From contig JAHDBO010000002.1 of NCBI GenBank assembly GCA_020630355.1, forward strand, positions 1 to 26,426: a DNA stretch of 26,426 nt. The letters are read 5' to 3'. Positions 14,694 through 22,170 of the stretch are shown here, piece by piece. The DNA comes from Saprospiraceae bacterium (GTDB taxonomy: Bacteria > Bacteroidota > Bacteroidia > Chitinophagales > Saprospiraceae). Position 1 is the first letter of the stretch; every line of letters starts with the position of its first letter. The translations under genes and the position numbers were made by a program. The notes below the pieces were generated by a model that was not told the origin of the DNA, searched no databases, and saw only the letters and a program-made list of their open reading frames with translations.

Positions 14694-15142
14694 AAATATT
14701 ACTAACGCTGTTCTTATCTATTAGTGCTTTAACAGTAAGCGCACAGGATGTCTATCATTATGTCATAGGTGCACGAGCGGGCAATCCATTAGGAGCGACC
14801 TATAAAACTTTTTTAGGACGATATACTGGCTACGAAGTCATCGCTGGGGTAAATTACTCTTACGAGGAAAATGGCTTTGCGGTTACAGGTTTATACCAAT
14901 ACAATTATCCCTTGTTTTATTTCACCAACATCTATGCTGGCGCAGGCATGACGATGGGAGCGGCCGATAAATTCATCTTTCATTTGGATATGCAAATCGG
15001 TATTGAATACACGATTCAAAATTTCCCCTTGCAACTGGCCGTTGATTACAAACCCATTTACGCCCCCTTCAACAAGGCTTTAGGAAGTAATGGTTTTGGA
15101 TTTTATGAATATGGTTTGTCTATTCGGTATGTGATACGGTGA
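14690..15142 (+). CDS. Small outer-membrane beta-barrel protein
   Basis: 150 residues. Signal peptide MKILLTLFLSISALTVSAQ (cleavage probably after SAQ or VSA). The mature part is rich in aromatic residues with alternating hydrophobic positions (YHYVIGARAG, YEVIAGVNYSY, FAVTGLYQYNY, IYAGAGMTMG, FHLDMQIGIEY, LQLAVDYKPIY) and ends YEYGLSIRYVIR, whose penultimate aromatic strand is typical of an outer-membrane barrel. About eight short strands are possible. Its start overlaps the GyrI-like gene (ATGA), making it third in the mscS unit. Function unknown; pairing with a channel suggests an envelope-stress role, but this is inference. Convergent with phoA, 11 bases between stops. Confidence 0.75.
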   Translation: MKILLTLFLSISALTVSAQDVYHYVIGARAGNPLGATYKTFLGRYTGYEVIAGVNYSYEENGFAVTGLYQYNYPLFYFTNIYAGAGMTMGAADKFIFHLDMQIGIEYTIQNFPLQLAVDYKPIYAPFNKALGSNGFGFYEYGLSIRYVIR

Positions 15143-15153
15143 TTGTACCACTA

Positions 15154-16290
15154 TTACTCCCCCTGAAATCCGAAGGCTTTTCTCATTTTACCATAAATTG
15201 CCGTATTCTCATAAATCCCACTAAAAGCCTCAGCGCCTGGTCCGTAAGCAAATACTGGAATCATCACTGCCGTGTGATAATCCGTGGTGAAAGAAGTCAC
15301 TAAAGAATCCATTTTTGAACCCATATTAATGGCGTAGCCACCTGTTTCGTGGTCAGCGGTCACGATAACGAGGGTTTCGCCGTCCTGCTTTGCAAAATCC
15401 AGTGCATCACCAATTACTTTATCGAACTCTATCATTTCCGTCACGATATAATCCGAATTATTGGCATGTCCACCCCAGTCAATCTGAGAGCCTTCTACCA
15501 TTAAAAAGAAACCTTTATCGCCAGCACGTTTATCTAGGAAGTTGGTAGAAGTCTTGGCAGCATATTGTAAATAATTCCTTCCTTGAGCGACAGGGAGCGG
15601 GTCTTTTTCAGAAGTGAGGTAGCCAAAATTTTTGGTTTCATCGATTTTGACATCTTGTAGTTCCTCCGTAAAGAAATCACTCACTTGGTAGTTCTTTTTT
15701 TCCAGTTCTTCGTAAAGATTTCGGCCATCTTCTCTGTTGGTAAAATATTTTTTACCCCCTCCAATGAAAATATCCACATCGGTTTTCAAGAAATCTGCCG
15801 CAATTTCCTCATACATTTTGCGCTTGGCAACGTGAGCGATGAACGAGGCAGGTGTGGCGTGTACAATCGTGGATGTTGCCACCAATCCCGTCGCTAGTCC
15901 TTTTTCTTCCGCTTCCTCTAGAATCGTTCGATGCGCTACGGTATCCATATCTACCCCAATCGCACCATTATAGGTTTTCAAACCAGAAGCGAATGCTGTA
16001 GCACCTGCTGCCGAATCGGTCACTAGATTGTCTCCCGAATAAGATTTGTGCAGACCTACATAAGGGAATTTTTCTAAATTTAGTTTATTTCCATTCATAT
16101 ACATCCCTGCGGTGATTTGGGTCAATCCCATACCATCACCAATCAATAGTATGATATTTTTTGCTTTTTTAACAGGGATTTCTGGGATGCTAGGTGCCGC
16201 TACTTGACTGTCCATCAGTGGCTTTTCTACTTTGGGAGTACAAGACCAAGCGCCGAGTACCAAGATGAATAGAAGAACTATATTTCTCAT
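15154..16290 (-). CDS. phoA: PhoA-type alkaline phosphatase lipoprotein
   Basis: 378 residues. Lipobox LGAWSC lipidates C17, so it is membrane-anchored outside the cytoplasm. Metal and catalytic motifs: IGDGMG (D52), the nucleophile in VTDSAAGATAFASG (S93), HATPASFIAHVAKRK (H144, R157), VEGSQIDWGGHANN (265-278), TADHETGG (311-318) and DYHTA (H339). All zinc-site residues expected for PhoA appear to be present. H144 stands where E. coli has Asp153, a substitution seen in other bacterial and in mammalian enzymes that alters the third metal site. It releases phosphate from monoesters. The gene is shorter than E. coli PhoA (about 470) and lacks its larger loops. It has a -7-like octamer upstream but no evident Pho box that I can recognise. 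Confidence 0.94.
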   Translation of the reverse strand: MRNIVLLFILVLGAWSCTPKVEKPLMDSQVAAPSIPEIPVKKAKNIILLIGDGMGLTQITAGMYMNGNKLNLEKFPYVGLHKSYSGDNLVTDSAAGATAFASGLKTYNGAIGVDMDTVAHRTILEEAEEKGLATGLVATSTIVHATPASFIAHVAKRKMYEEIAADFLKTDVDIFIGGGKKYFTNREDGRNLYEELEKKNYQVSDFFTEELQDVKIDETKNFGYLTSEKDPLPVAQGRNYLQYAAKTSTNFLDKRAGDKGFFLMVEGSQIDWGGHANNSDYIVTEMIEFDKVIGDALDFAKQDGETLVIVTADHETGGYAINMGSKMDSLVTSFTTDYHTAVMIPVFAYGPGAEAFSGIYENTAIYGKMRKAFGFQGE

Positions 16291-16387
16291 AGCGTATGTT
16301 AGATTTTAGATATTCTACTAGAAACCATCTTTTTACCATTTTCTGATTTTATTGAAAACGGAGATGAAGCAATCTCTTTTTATAGCA

Positions 16388-16395
16388 CAAAAATA
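16388..16395 (-). promoter_or_regulatory. -7 element upstream of phoA (weak candidate)
   Basis: TATTTTTG on the minus strand matches TAnnTTTG. No -33 TTG is seen at the usual distance, and the leader would be about 90 bases. Confidence 0.3.
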
Positions 16396-16411
16396 ATAGA
16401 AATACCGACTA

Positions 16412-18265
16412 TTACCTTTCTCGCTTTTGTACATTGAGCAAGTTGGCGTCAAGCATCCATTTTTCTTTTCTTTTATTCAAATCGGAAATCTCTCGTTTCA
16501 AGTATTTTTCAATCATCAAACTAGCTGTGGGGGCTGCATAAGTTCCTCCAAAACCCGCATTTTCTATAAATACAGCCAATGCTATTTTGGGGTTTTCCTT
16601 TGGCGCAAAAGCAAATAAAACAGAGTGGTCTTCCCCATGCGGGTTCTCTGAAGTTCCCGTTTTCCCACACACTTGTATACCAGGCACTTGAGCACGCGTT
16701 GCCGTTCCTGTGTTCACCGCCAACTCCATTCCTTCTATTACGGGCTCAAAAAAGCGCGCGTCTACATTGGTTTCTCGTTTCAAGTATTTCAACTCTTCCC
16801 GCTCTCCTGCTTCGTTGACAAGTGCCTTTCCTAGATGCGGTGTAACAAAATGCCCTTTATTGGCTATAATTGCTGCCAGATTTGCCATCTGAAGCGTATT
16901 CATCTGTATTTCTCCTTGACCGATTGACAAAGAGATAATCGTAGGGGATCGCCACCTAGGTCCATTATAGATGCGGTTATAATATTTCGAGTCTGGGATA
17001 TTTCCATTTTTTTCATCAAAAGTATCCGAACCGATGCGTTGCCCCAATCCAAATTTATTTAACCAATTCCCAAGGTTATCCAAGCCTTTTGAAGCATTGG
17101 TATAACCATACTGGTCGATAACGGTCCGAAACAATTCTCCGAAATAAGCATTGCAAGAATGCTGCAAAGCAACTTTCACATTGCGTGGATAAGTGTGCCC
17201 ATGACAACCCATTGGTCGTTTGCCACCGTAATCATAATAGCCAGGACATCTCAGGCCTTTATCAGGGCTCCAGAGTCCCTCTTGCATTGCTACCAATGCC
17301 ATCACTGTTTTGAATATAGACCCTGGGGGATATTGCGCCTTGATGCTTCGGTCCAGTAGAGGTTTGTGCTCATCCTCCAATAAAGCAGCAAAAGCATTCC
17401 CCCGCCCTCTATTAATCGATAGCATATTCGGGTCATAAGAAGGTGCGCTTACCATCGCCAGGATTTCGCCTGTCGTCGGTTCGATAGCGACGATACTTCC
17501 CCGTTTATTTTGCATCAGTTTTTCACCATAAGCCTGTAAATCCATGTCAAGGGTCGTGATGATATTTTGACCAGACTCTGCATATTTATCAAGTGTCCCT
17601 TCTTGATAGGCGCCTTCTACCCTCCCCACATTATTTTTCAATACATATTCTTCCCCTTTTTCTCCTCGCAATTCTTCTTCATACACTATTTCCATCCCCT
17701 GTACGCCAATATAATCTCCTAACTGATATACTTTGGATTCATCAATTTCTTTTTGATTAACCTCCCTCAAAAAACCAAGAACGTGTGCGCCAGCTTTTAT
17801 TGGGTACTCTCTCACATTACGTGTCTGCACAAAGAACCCTGGAAACTCATACAAGCTTTCTTGTAGTTTGGAATAGGTTTTTTTTGATATTTTTTTGATG
17901 AATGGGAAAGGCGTAGATTTTGAATATCGGATGCTTTTCCAGTCTTTCTCGATTCTTTCTACAAATTCCTCTTTACTTATATCCAACAAGCGGCAAAATT
18001 TAAGTGTATCTATATCCTTGACTTCCCGATAGACCACCATCAAATCGTATTTTGCTTCATTCGAAACAATCAATTGTTCATTTCTATCATAAATTAAGCC
18101 TCTCGAAGGGTATAATGTCAGTTTATTAACAGCCGTATTCACCGCTTGCGTGCGGTAGGAAGTATCCCAAACCTGTATTTGAAAGCATTTGAAAACAAGT
18201 ACAGCTGCTACCAAGAAAAAGAAGCCCTGTATAATGTACCGCCTATATGCAAAATGATCCTGCAT
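16412..18265 (-). CDS. mrdA: Penicillin-binding protein 2 (elongasome transpeptidase)
   Basis: 617 residues from the ATG at 18265; a GTG one codon upstream overlaps the mreD stop (TAGTG) and could also be used. A single N-terminal membrane anchor (about 10-28) is followed by the pedestal/dimerisation domain with LYPSRGLIYDRN (about 51-62) and GVQGMEIVYEEELRG, then the transpeptidase domain. Active-site motifs: PGSIFK with nucleophile S316 and K319, SCN (370-372) and KTGT (535-538). GDYIGVQGME and the YPPGSIFK context are typical of PBP2 rather than PBP3. It cross-links peptidoglycan during rod elongation with MreBCD and RodA. It is the last gene of the mre cluster; rodA, often next in Bacteroidota, is absent here and phoA follows instead. 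Confidence 0.95.
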   Translation of the reverse strand: MQDHFAYRRYIIQGFFFLVAAVLVFKCFQIQVWDTSYRTQAVNTAVNKLTLYPSRGLIYDRNEQLIVSNEAKYDLMVVYREVKDIDTLKFCRLLDISKEEFVERIEKDWKSIRYSKSTPFPFIKKISKKTYSKLQESLYEFPGFFVQTRNVREYPIKAGAHVLGFLREVNQKEIDESKVYQLGDYIGVQGMEIVYEEELRGEKGEEYVLKNNVGRVEGAYQEGTLDKYAESGQNIITTLDMDLQAYGEKLMQNKRGSIVAIEPTTGEILAMVSAPSYDPNMLSINRGRGNAFAALLEDEHKPLLDRSIKAQYPPGSIFKTVMALVAMQEGLWSPDKGLRCPGYYDYGGKRPMGCHGHTYPRNVKVALQHSCNAYFGELFRTVIDQYGYTNASKGLDNLGNWLNKFGLGQRIGSDTFDEKNGNIPDSKYYNRIYNGPRWRSPTIISLSIGQGEIQMNTLQMANLAAIIANKGHFVTPHLGKALVNEAGEREELKYLKRETNVDARFFEPVIEGMELAVNTGTATRAQVPGIQVCGKTGTSENPHGEDHSVLFAFAPKENPKIALAVFIENAGFGGTYAAPTASLMIEKYLKREISDLNKRKEKWMLDANLLNVQKRER

Positions 18266-18267
18266 CA

Positions 18268-18789
18268 CTAATCTTTCGGGTTGGATATAAAGACGTAAAT
18301 CCCTATTACTATAAACGAAATGATAAAACTGCTGATTGTCTTCAAAAGTATACTTTGAAGATAAGCAAAACTAAAGGCTTCGACGGAAAAGAAAAAAAAT
18401 AGGTGTATCCCTAGCATTATTGCCATATACCTCAAAAACCAAGTGACGCCCATCCGGTATTTAGTCGGGCTATATGACTCGTTATAACCTCCCCTAGGTT
18501 CTAAGCCTCTTAAAATCACCTGACGGACATAAGCCACAAAAACACAGGCACTTGCATGCATTCCTGGCGAACCGTAAAACATATCTATAACTAGACCAAG
18601 GAAAAAACCGTAAAGCAATAAATAGGAGCGATTGATATTAACAGGCAATAAAAACAACAGTACCGGATAAACGTAGACCTGAATGTAATTGAAATTAGTA
18701 CCTCCCAACTCCAAATCTTTGAGCAGCAGTACTTGTATCAGCACAAGGACAACAAAACGAAATATGTTATTTAAAATCAAACTACTCAT
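18268..18789 (-). CDS. mreD: Rod shape-determining protein MreD
   Basis: 173 residues, an inner-membrane protein with about five hydrophobic segments (near 8-25, 33-50, 56-72, 114-136 and 145-168), matching the family in length and position. Sequence conservation in MreD is low, so the call rests mainly on topology and on its place between mreC and mrdA. It overlaps mreC by 8 bases and its stop touches the mrdA start region, so translation is coupled. It links MreC and the cytoskeleton to PBP2/RodA. Confidence 0.88.
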   Translation of the reverse strand: MSSLILNNIFRFVVLVLIQVLLLKDLELGGTNFNYIQVYVYPVLLFLLPVNINRSYLLLYGFFLGLVIDMFYGSPGMHASACVFVAYVRQVILRGLEPRGGYNESYSPTKYRMGVTWFLRYMAIMLGIHLFFFFSVEAFSFAYLQSILLKTISSFIISFIVIGIYVFISNPKD

Positions 18790-19612
18790 CGCTCACTTGT
18801 GCTTCTAGTGTTTCTATTTCTTCTTTCATCAAATTCGAAACAATATATGCATACTGCAATCTACTCAAATCATTGCTCAAATGAACCTGGATTTTATATG
18901 CTCCACTCCCTGGTCGCACCCAAATAGAATCTATTGCGCCTACGTACACCCCCCCAGGAAACATATCAGAATACCCGCTAGTAACAATGCTGTCCCCAAC
19001 TGCAACATCCGCATGTTTAGGAATATCATTCAATATCATTTTCTGAGGATTATTGCTCTCCCATCTTAAAGCACCAAAGTAGCCATTTTTGGATAAAGCA
19101 CAACTGATATTCGTTTGGCGGTGCAGTAAAGAAAGGGCTATGGAATAATTTTCGGAAACATCTGTAATTATTCCAACGATACCATTATTACCGATTACAC
19201 CTGAATGGGGCTTTATCCCATGTTTACGCCCTCTATTGAGCCGAATTGTATTATTATTCAGATTGATAGAATTATCGACGACCTTAGCAGACATGAAAGT
19301 GTATTGCTGTTTGAATACATCTACATTAGCAGAATCGATTACCACCAGATTATCGAATCTAGATGCATCGAGTTTTTCATATAATTTGGCATTATTGTCA
19401 GCAAGTTCTTTTGCGACTTCCGAAAGATAGACAAATTGCTTTGCCTCATCGTATTTTTCCATCAAAGCCCCAGAGAACACTCCTGTTGTGGAAAACCAGA
19501 TCTGGTTGGGATGTCGATTGTACTGGACAACCAAATAGAGCGCAATCCCTTCTAAAAGCAAGAAAAGGAAGAGACTATTGTTTTTGACAATATAATTGAT
19601 AAGGTCCCTCAC
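18782..19612 (-). CDS. mreC: Rod shape-determining protein MreC
   Basis: 276 residues. One N-terminal membrane helix (about 12-30), a coiled-coil segment (about 50-75) with EVAKELADNNAKLYEKLDAS, then the MreC beta-barrel-type periplasmic domain. Family landmarks are NTIRLNRGRKHGIKPHSGVI, GIVGIITDVSENYSIALSLL, GDSIVTSGYSDMFPGGVYVG and IQVHLSNDLSRLQYAYIVSN. It links cytoplasmic MreB to PBP2 in the periplasm. It is separated from mreB by 238 bases containing an inverted-repeat element, so mreCD-mrdA may be transcribed at a different level from mreB. Confidence 0.95.
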   Translation of the reverse strand: MRDLINYIVKNNSLFLFLLLEGIALYLVVQYNRHPNQIWFSTTGVFSGALMEKYDEAKQFVYLSEVAKELADNNAKLYEKLDASRFDNLVVIDSANVDVFKQQYTFMSAKVVDNSINLNNNTIRLNRGRKHGIKPHSGVIGNNGIVGIITDVSENYSIALSLLHRQTNISCALSKNGYFGALRWESNNPQKMILNDIPKHADVAVGDSIVTSGYSDMFPGGVYVGAIDSIWVRPGSGAYKIQVHLSNDLSRLQYAYIVSNLMKEEIETLEAQVSDE

Positions 19613-19677
19613 ACCTGTAAGTATAATAGATTTATAGGCTTATGCCAAATAGGGACGGATTATTTTTCTAAGAAACC

Positions 19678-19826
19678 GTCAAAAAATGACTTAACGATTT
19701 TTGGCGTAATAGCGCCCCAAAAGGATGCCCTTGGCAAAGGAAAAATGACTGATAATGAACCTGCCTGCGCAGGCAGGTTTTTTCAAGCTATTCGCCAAAA
19801 TCCTAATCGGGAAGTTATTTTTTGAC
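19678..19826. repeat. MITE-like inverted-repeat element between mreB and mreC
   Basis: Left arm 19678-19713 and right arm 19787-19826 are inverted copies. Both begin GTCAAAAAAT (reading inward), share ATTTTTGGCG/ATTTTGGCG and end AATAGC; the right arm carries a 5-base insertion and about three substitutions. The 73-base centre holds a perfect GC-rich palindrome (19760-19779 core). The left arm also forms a local TTTTTGGCG/CGCCCCAAAA hairpin. There is no open frame. An obvious target-site duplication is not visible. Confidence 0.65.
19760..19779. repeat. GC-rich palindromic repeat, copy A
   Basis: The core CCTGCCTGCGCAGGCAGG is a perfect 18-base palindrome, extended by AA on one side and TT on the other into 22 bases (19758-19779), with a T tract after it on the plus strand. 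A 20-base stretch is identical at 22079-22098. As a terminator it would point against the surrounding minus-strand genes, so a repeat element is the better reading. Confidence 0.75.
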
Positions 19827-19850
19827 CAGTACTAACGTTATCTACAGCAC

Positions 19851-20885
19851 TTAGGAAAGATTGTTCCTATCCATCAAGAAAGTAAACTTATCAGAATTTT
19901 TGAGGGCAATCCCTGTCCCACGAACCACTGCCCTAAGCGGGTCTTCCGCCACATGAACTGGTAGTTTTGTTTTTTGTTGGATACGCTTATCCAGACCTCT
20001 CAATAAAGCACCTCCCCCTGTTAAGTATAAACCAGTTCTGTAAATATCAGAAGCCAACTCTGGTGGCGTATTTTCAAGGGCCTTCAGGATAGCATCTTCA
20101 ATTTTAGAAATCGACTTGTCCAAGGCGTGAGCGATTTCACTGTATGTTACCGTGATTTGTTTTGGAATGCCCGTCATCAAATCTCGACCATTAACTGCAA
20201 AATCGGCAGGAGGTTCTTCCAGCTCGTGGAGTGCCGCACCTACATTAATCTTGATTTGTTCGGCGGTGCGTTCCCCTATTAAAATATTGTGCTGTCGCTT
20301 GATAAAATTGATGATATCAGTTGTAAACTCATCTCCCGCAATACGAATAGATTGGTCACAAACAATACCAGAAAGTGCGATGACAGCAATTTCCGTTGTC
20401 CCACCTCCTATATCAATAATCATATTGCCAATCGGCTCTTCCACATCCAGACCTATACCAAGAGCAGCAGCCATTGGTTCGTAAATCAAGTAAGTTTCTT
20501 TGGAATCTACCCTATCCGCCGAATCGAACACAGCCCGTTTCTCGACTTCCGTAATACCTGAAGGTATACAAATGACCATTTTGAGATGTGTGAAAAATTT
20601 ACGGCGATTTTCCATTTGATTAATCAAGCCCTGAATCATGTGTTCGGCAGCCTTAAAATCTGCAATCACACCATCTTTCAAAGGTCTAATCGTTTTGATG
20701 TGTTCGTGTGTTTTTTCGTGCATCATCATAGCTCTCTTCCCCACAGCAATCACCTCACCTGTACGCCTATCTATCGCAACAATCGAAGGTTCATCAACGA
20801 CTACTTTTCCATCCTCGATAATCAAAGTATTCGCTGTACCTAAATCAATCGCTATATTTTGCTTAAAAAAACTGAACAACCCCAT
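19851..20885 (-). CDS. mreB: Actin-like rod shape protein MreB
   Basis: 344 residues, full length. Actin-fold nucleotide motifs: phosphate-1 IAIDLGTANTLI (about 11-22), YEPMAAALGIG (135-145), phosphate-2 IIDIGGGTTEIAVI (156-169) and the adenosine motif LTGGGALLRGLDKRI near the C-terminus. The amphipathic N-terminus MGLFSFFKQ fits membrane attachment. Cytoplasmic filaments guide the elongasome. It is first in the minus-strand cluster, with a -7 candidate at 20971-20978. Confidence 0.97.
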   Translation of the reverse strand: MGLFSFFKQNIAIDLGTANTLIIEDGKVVVDEPSIVAIDRRTGEVIAVGKRAMMMHEKTHEHIKTIRPLKDGVIADFKAAEHMIQGLINQMENRRKFFTHLKMVICIPSGITEVEKRAVFDSADRVDSKETYLIYEPMAAALGIGLDVEEPIGNMIIDIGGGTTEIAVIALSGIVCDQSIRIAGDEFTTDIINFIKRQHNILIGERTAEQIKINVGAALHELEEPPADFAVNGRDLMTGIPKQITVTYSEIAHALDKSISKIEDAILKALENTPPELASDIYRTGLYLTGGGALLRGLDKRIQQKTKLPVHVAEDPLRAVVRGTGIALKNSDKFTFLMDRNNLS

Positions 20886-20970
20886 CTACTATAAAATACT
20901 ATTACTAATGAATAATTATTGTTTATATTGAAAATCAGACCCTATTCAACTATTTAGGTCTTATTTTCGA

Positions 20971-20978
20971 CAAAGGTA
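20971..20978 (-). promoter_or_regulatory. -7 element upstream of mreB
   Basis: Minus-strand TACCTTTG matches TAnnTTTG and would give a leader of about 80 bases. A -33 TTG at the usual distance is not seen. Confidence 0.4.
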
Positions 20979-21082
20979 AAGCTATTTTTCAGCCTTAGAA
21001 ATTCATGTTAAAAAAAATAAAGATAAAATGGGGAAATTTCATGTTTTCGCTGTCTCGGATATGTAAAATACACGCTATTGGA

Positions 21083-21163
21083 ATGAAAAATTGCCTTATC
21101 CTTTTGATTCCTTTCTTTTTATTGATAAACTTACATTGCGACAATAATAAACCAACACTATGA
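21083..21163 (+). CDS. Possible 26-residue hydrophobic peptide
   Basis: Starts MKNCLILLIPFFLLINLHC and ends DNNKPTL: a charged start, a hydrophobic stretch, then a Cys, like a signal peptide or a lipoprotein remnant (the residue before Cys is His, unusual for a lipobox). It overlaps the following frame by four bases (ATGA). No promoter is recognised. It may be the decayed start of a lipoprotein gene or chance. Confidence 0.25.
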   Translation: MKNCLILLIPFFLLINLHCDNNKPTL

Positions 21164-21240
21164 CCGCTACATTTACCCTGACTTGCTTACTTGCAATTAC
21201 TTTTTTAGGAAAATTGACTCTAGATAATCGGGAAAAGTGA
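21160..21240 (+). CDS. Possible 26-residue peptide overlapping the previous frame
   Basis: MTATFTLTCLLAITFLGKLT followed by LDNREK: a short hydrophobic segment with a charged tail. Its ATG overlaps the stop of the 21083 frame. It ends 4 bases before the stop codon of the convergent glycosyltransferase gene. Only size and overlap support it. Confidence 0.2.
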   Translation: MTATFTLTCLLAITFLGKLTLDNREK

Positions 21241-21244
21241 ATTA

Positions 21245-21991
21245 CTAAGGTTTCTTGTACATATCTAACTTTAACAAACCAATCCTTTGCAAAAAGTGAT
21301 TGAAAGATACCCTAAGGACACCAAGTCCATATTTTACACTTCTCTTGAAATTAATAGAAGATGCCTCTTCAAAATACTTTGTAGGGCAAGTCACCTCTGC
21401 TATCTCATACCCACCATAGATGATTTGTGAAAGCATCTCATTATCGAATACAAAATCATCCGAGTTGCTATTGTAATTAATCCCCATCAACACCTCTCTG
21501 CCAAAAGCACGGTAGCCTGTGTGGTACTCTGATAATTTGTGGTTAACCAACACATTCTGAGTGAACGTTAATAATCTATTTGCTATATACTTATACAAAG
21601 GCATCCCTCCATGCAATGCTCCTTTCCCTAGTATCCTTGAAGCTAAGACTACTGGATAAAGACCATCTGCGATGATGTGAACCATTACCGGTATCAACTG
21701 AGGCGTATACTGATAATCGGGATGCAGCATAATGACTACATCACCTCCGAGCTCTAAGGCTTTATTGTACAATGATTTTTGATTGCCTCCGTATCCCTTG
21801 TTTTTTTCATGTACGATGACATGTTTGATACCAATGGATTTGGCTAACACAGCTGTGTCATCACTACTTGCGTCATCGCACAAAATCACCTCATCAACGA
21901 TATCGAAAGGTATCTCTTTGTACGTTTTTTCCAATGTCAATGCTGCATTATATGCAGGCAATACGACAATTACTTTTTTGTTGTTGTACAT
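21245..21991 (-). CDS. Family 2 glycosyltransferase (DPM1/DPG synthase-like)
   Basis: 248 residues from the ATG at 21991. An upstream in-frame ATG would add 19 residues, but MYNNKKVIVVLPAYNA is the standard GT2 opening. GT-A fold motifs: VVLPAYNAALTLEKTY, CDDASSDDT (38-46), NKGYGGNQKSLYNKAL and MLHPDYQYTPQLI (88-100), where the usual DADGQ metal motif is replaced by HPDYQ as in many polyprenyl-phosphate glycosyltransferases of this subgroup. SEYHTGYRAFGREVL and FVFDNEMLSQII follow. There are no strong membrane helices. It probably transfers a sugar from a nucleotide donor to a lipid carrier or surface glycan; donor and acceptor are unknown. It lies downstream of the Wzi-like barrel gene, separated by a palindromic element. 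Confidence 0.88.
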   Translation of the reverse strand: MYNNKKVIVVLPAYNAALTLEKTYKEIPFDIVDEVILCDDASSDDTAVLAKSIGIKHVIVHEKNKGYGGNQKSLYNKALELGGDVVIMLHPDYQYTPQLIPVMVHIIADGLYPVVLASRILGKGALHGGMPLYKYIANRLLTFTQNVLVNHKLSEYHTGYRAFGREVLMGINYNSNSDDFVFDNEMLSQIIYGGYEIAEVTCPTKYFEEASSINFKRSVKYGLGVLRVSFNHFLQRIGLLKLDMYKKP

Positions 21992-22066
21992 TCGCTTTGC
22001 TAGGACATTAGTACCGTGTAACAAAAGTTTGTTTGTATTTAGAAACAAGAAGAATATTGTAGAATG

Positions 22067-22133
22067 GCCTTTAGGCTGCCTGCCTGCGCAGGCAGGTTCA
22101 GAAAAACAATGACTCTAGGCGCAGCCTAAAGGC
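22067..22133. repeat. Composite palindromic element with GC-rich palindrome copy B
   Basis: Perfect 13-base inverted arms GCCTTTAGGCTGC (22067-22079) and GCAGCCTAAAGGC (22121-22133). Each arm is itself near-palindromic (GCCTTTAGGC, AGCCTAAAGGCT). Just inside the left arm lies the same 20-base stretch as at 19760-19779, with core CCTGCCTGCGCAGGCAGG at 22079-22096. It is intergenic, like REP/BIME-type units. Confidence 0.7.
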
Positions 22134-22170
22134 TACGCAACGATAAATACTTTTGTTACAGTGTAATTAG

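Larger units (their letters stand above)
20886..21244. other. Spacer upstream of mreB
   Basis: 359 bases, AT-rich. It holds the mreB -7 candidate and two very short plus-strand frames at 21083-21240 (both listed separately). No terminator hairpin is evident after the glycosyltransferase gene, and no other recognisable element was found. Confidence 0.55.

Noticed and set aside
19758..19785. GC-rich palindrome with T tract read as an ordinary terminator
   Set aside because: The T tract is on the plus strand while flanking genes mreB and mreC are on the minus strand, and the same palindrome recurs elsewhere without a T tract.
20924..20937. TGATTTTCAATATA on the minus strand upstream of mreB, resembling part of the 261/4590 repeat
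   Set aside because: Only 13 of 14 bases match in a very AT-rich region and the rest of the repeat is absent; chance is likely.
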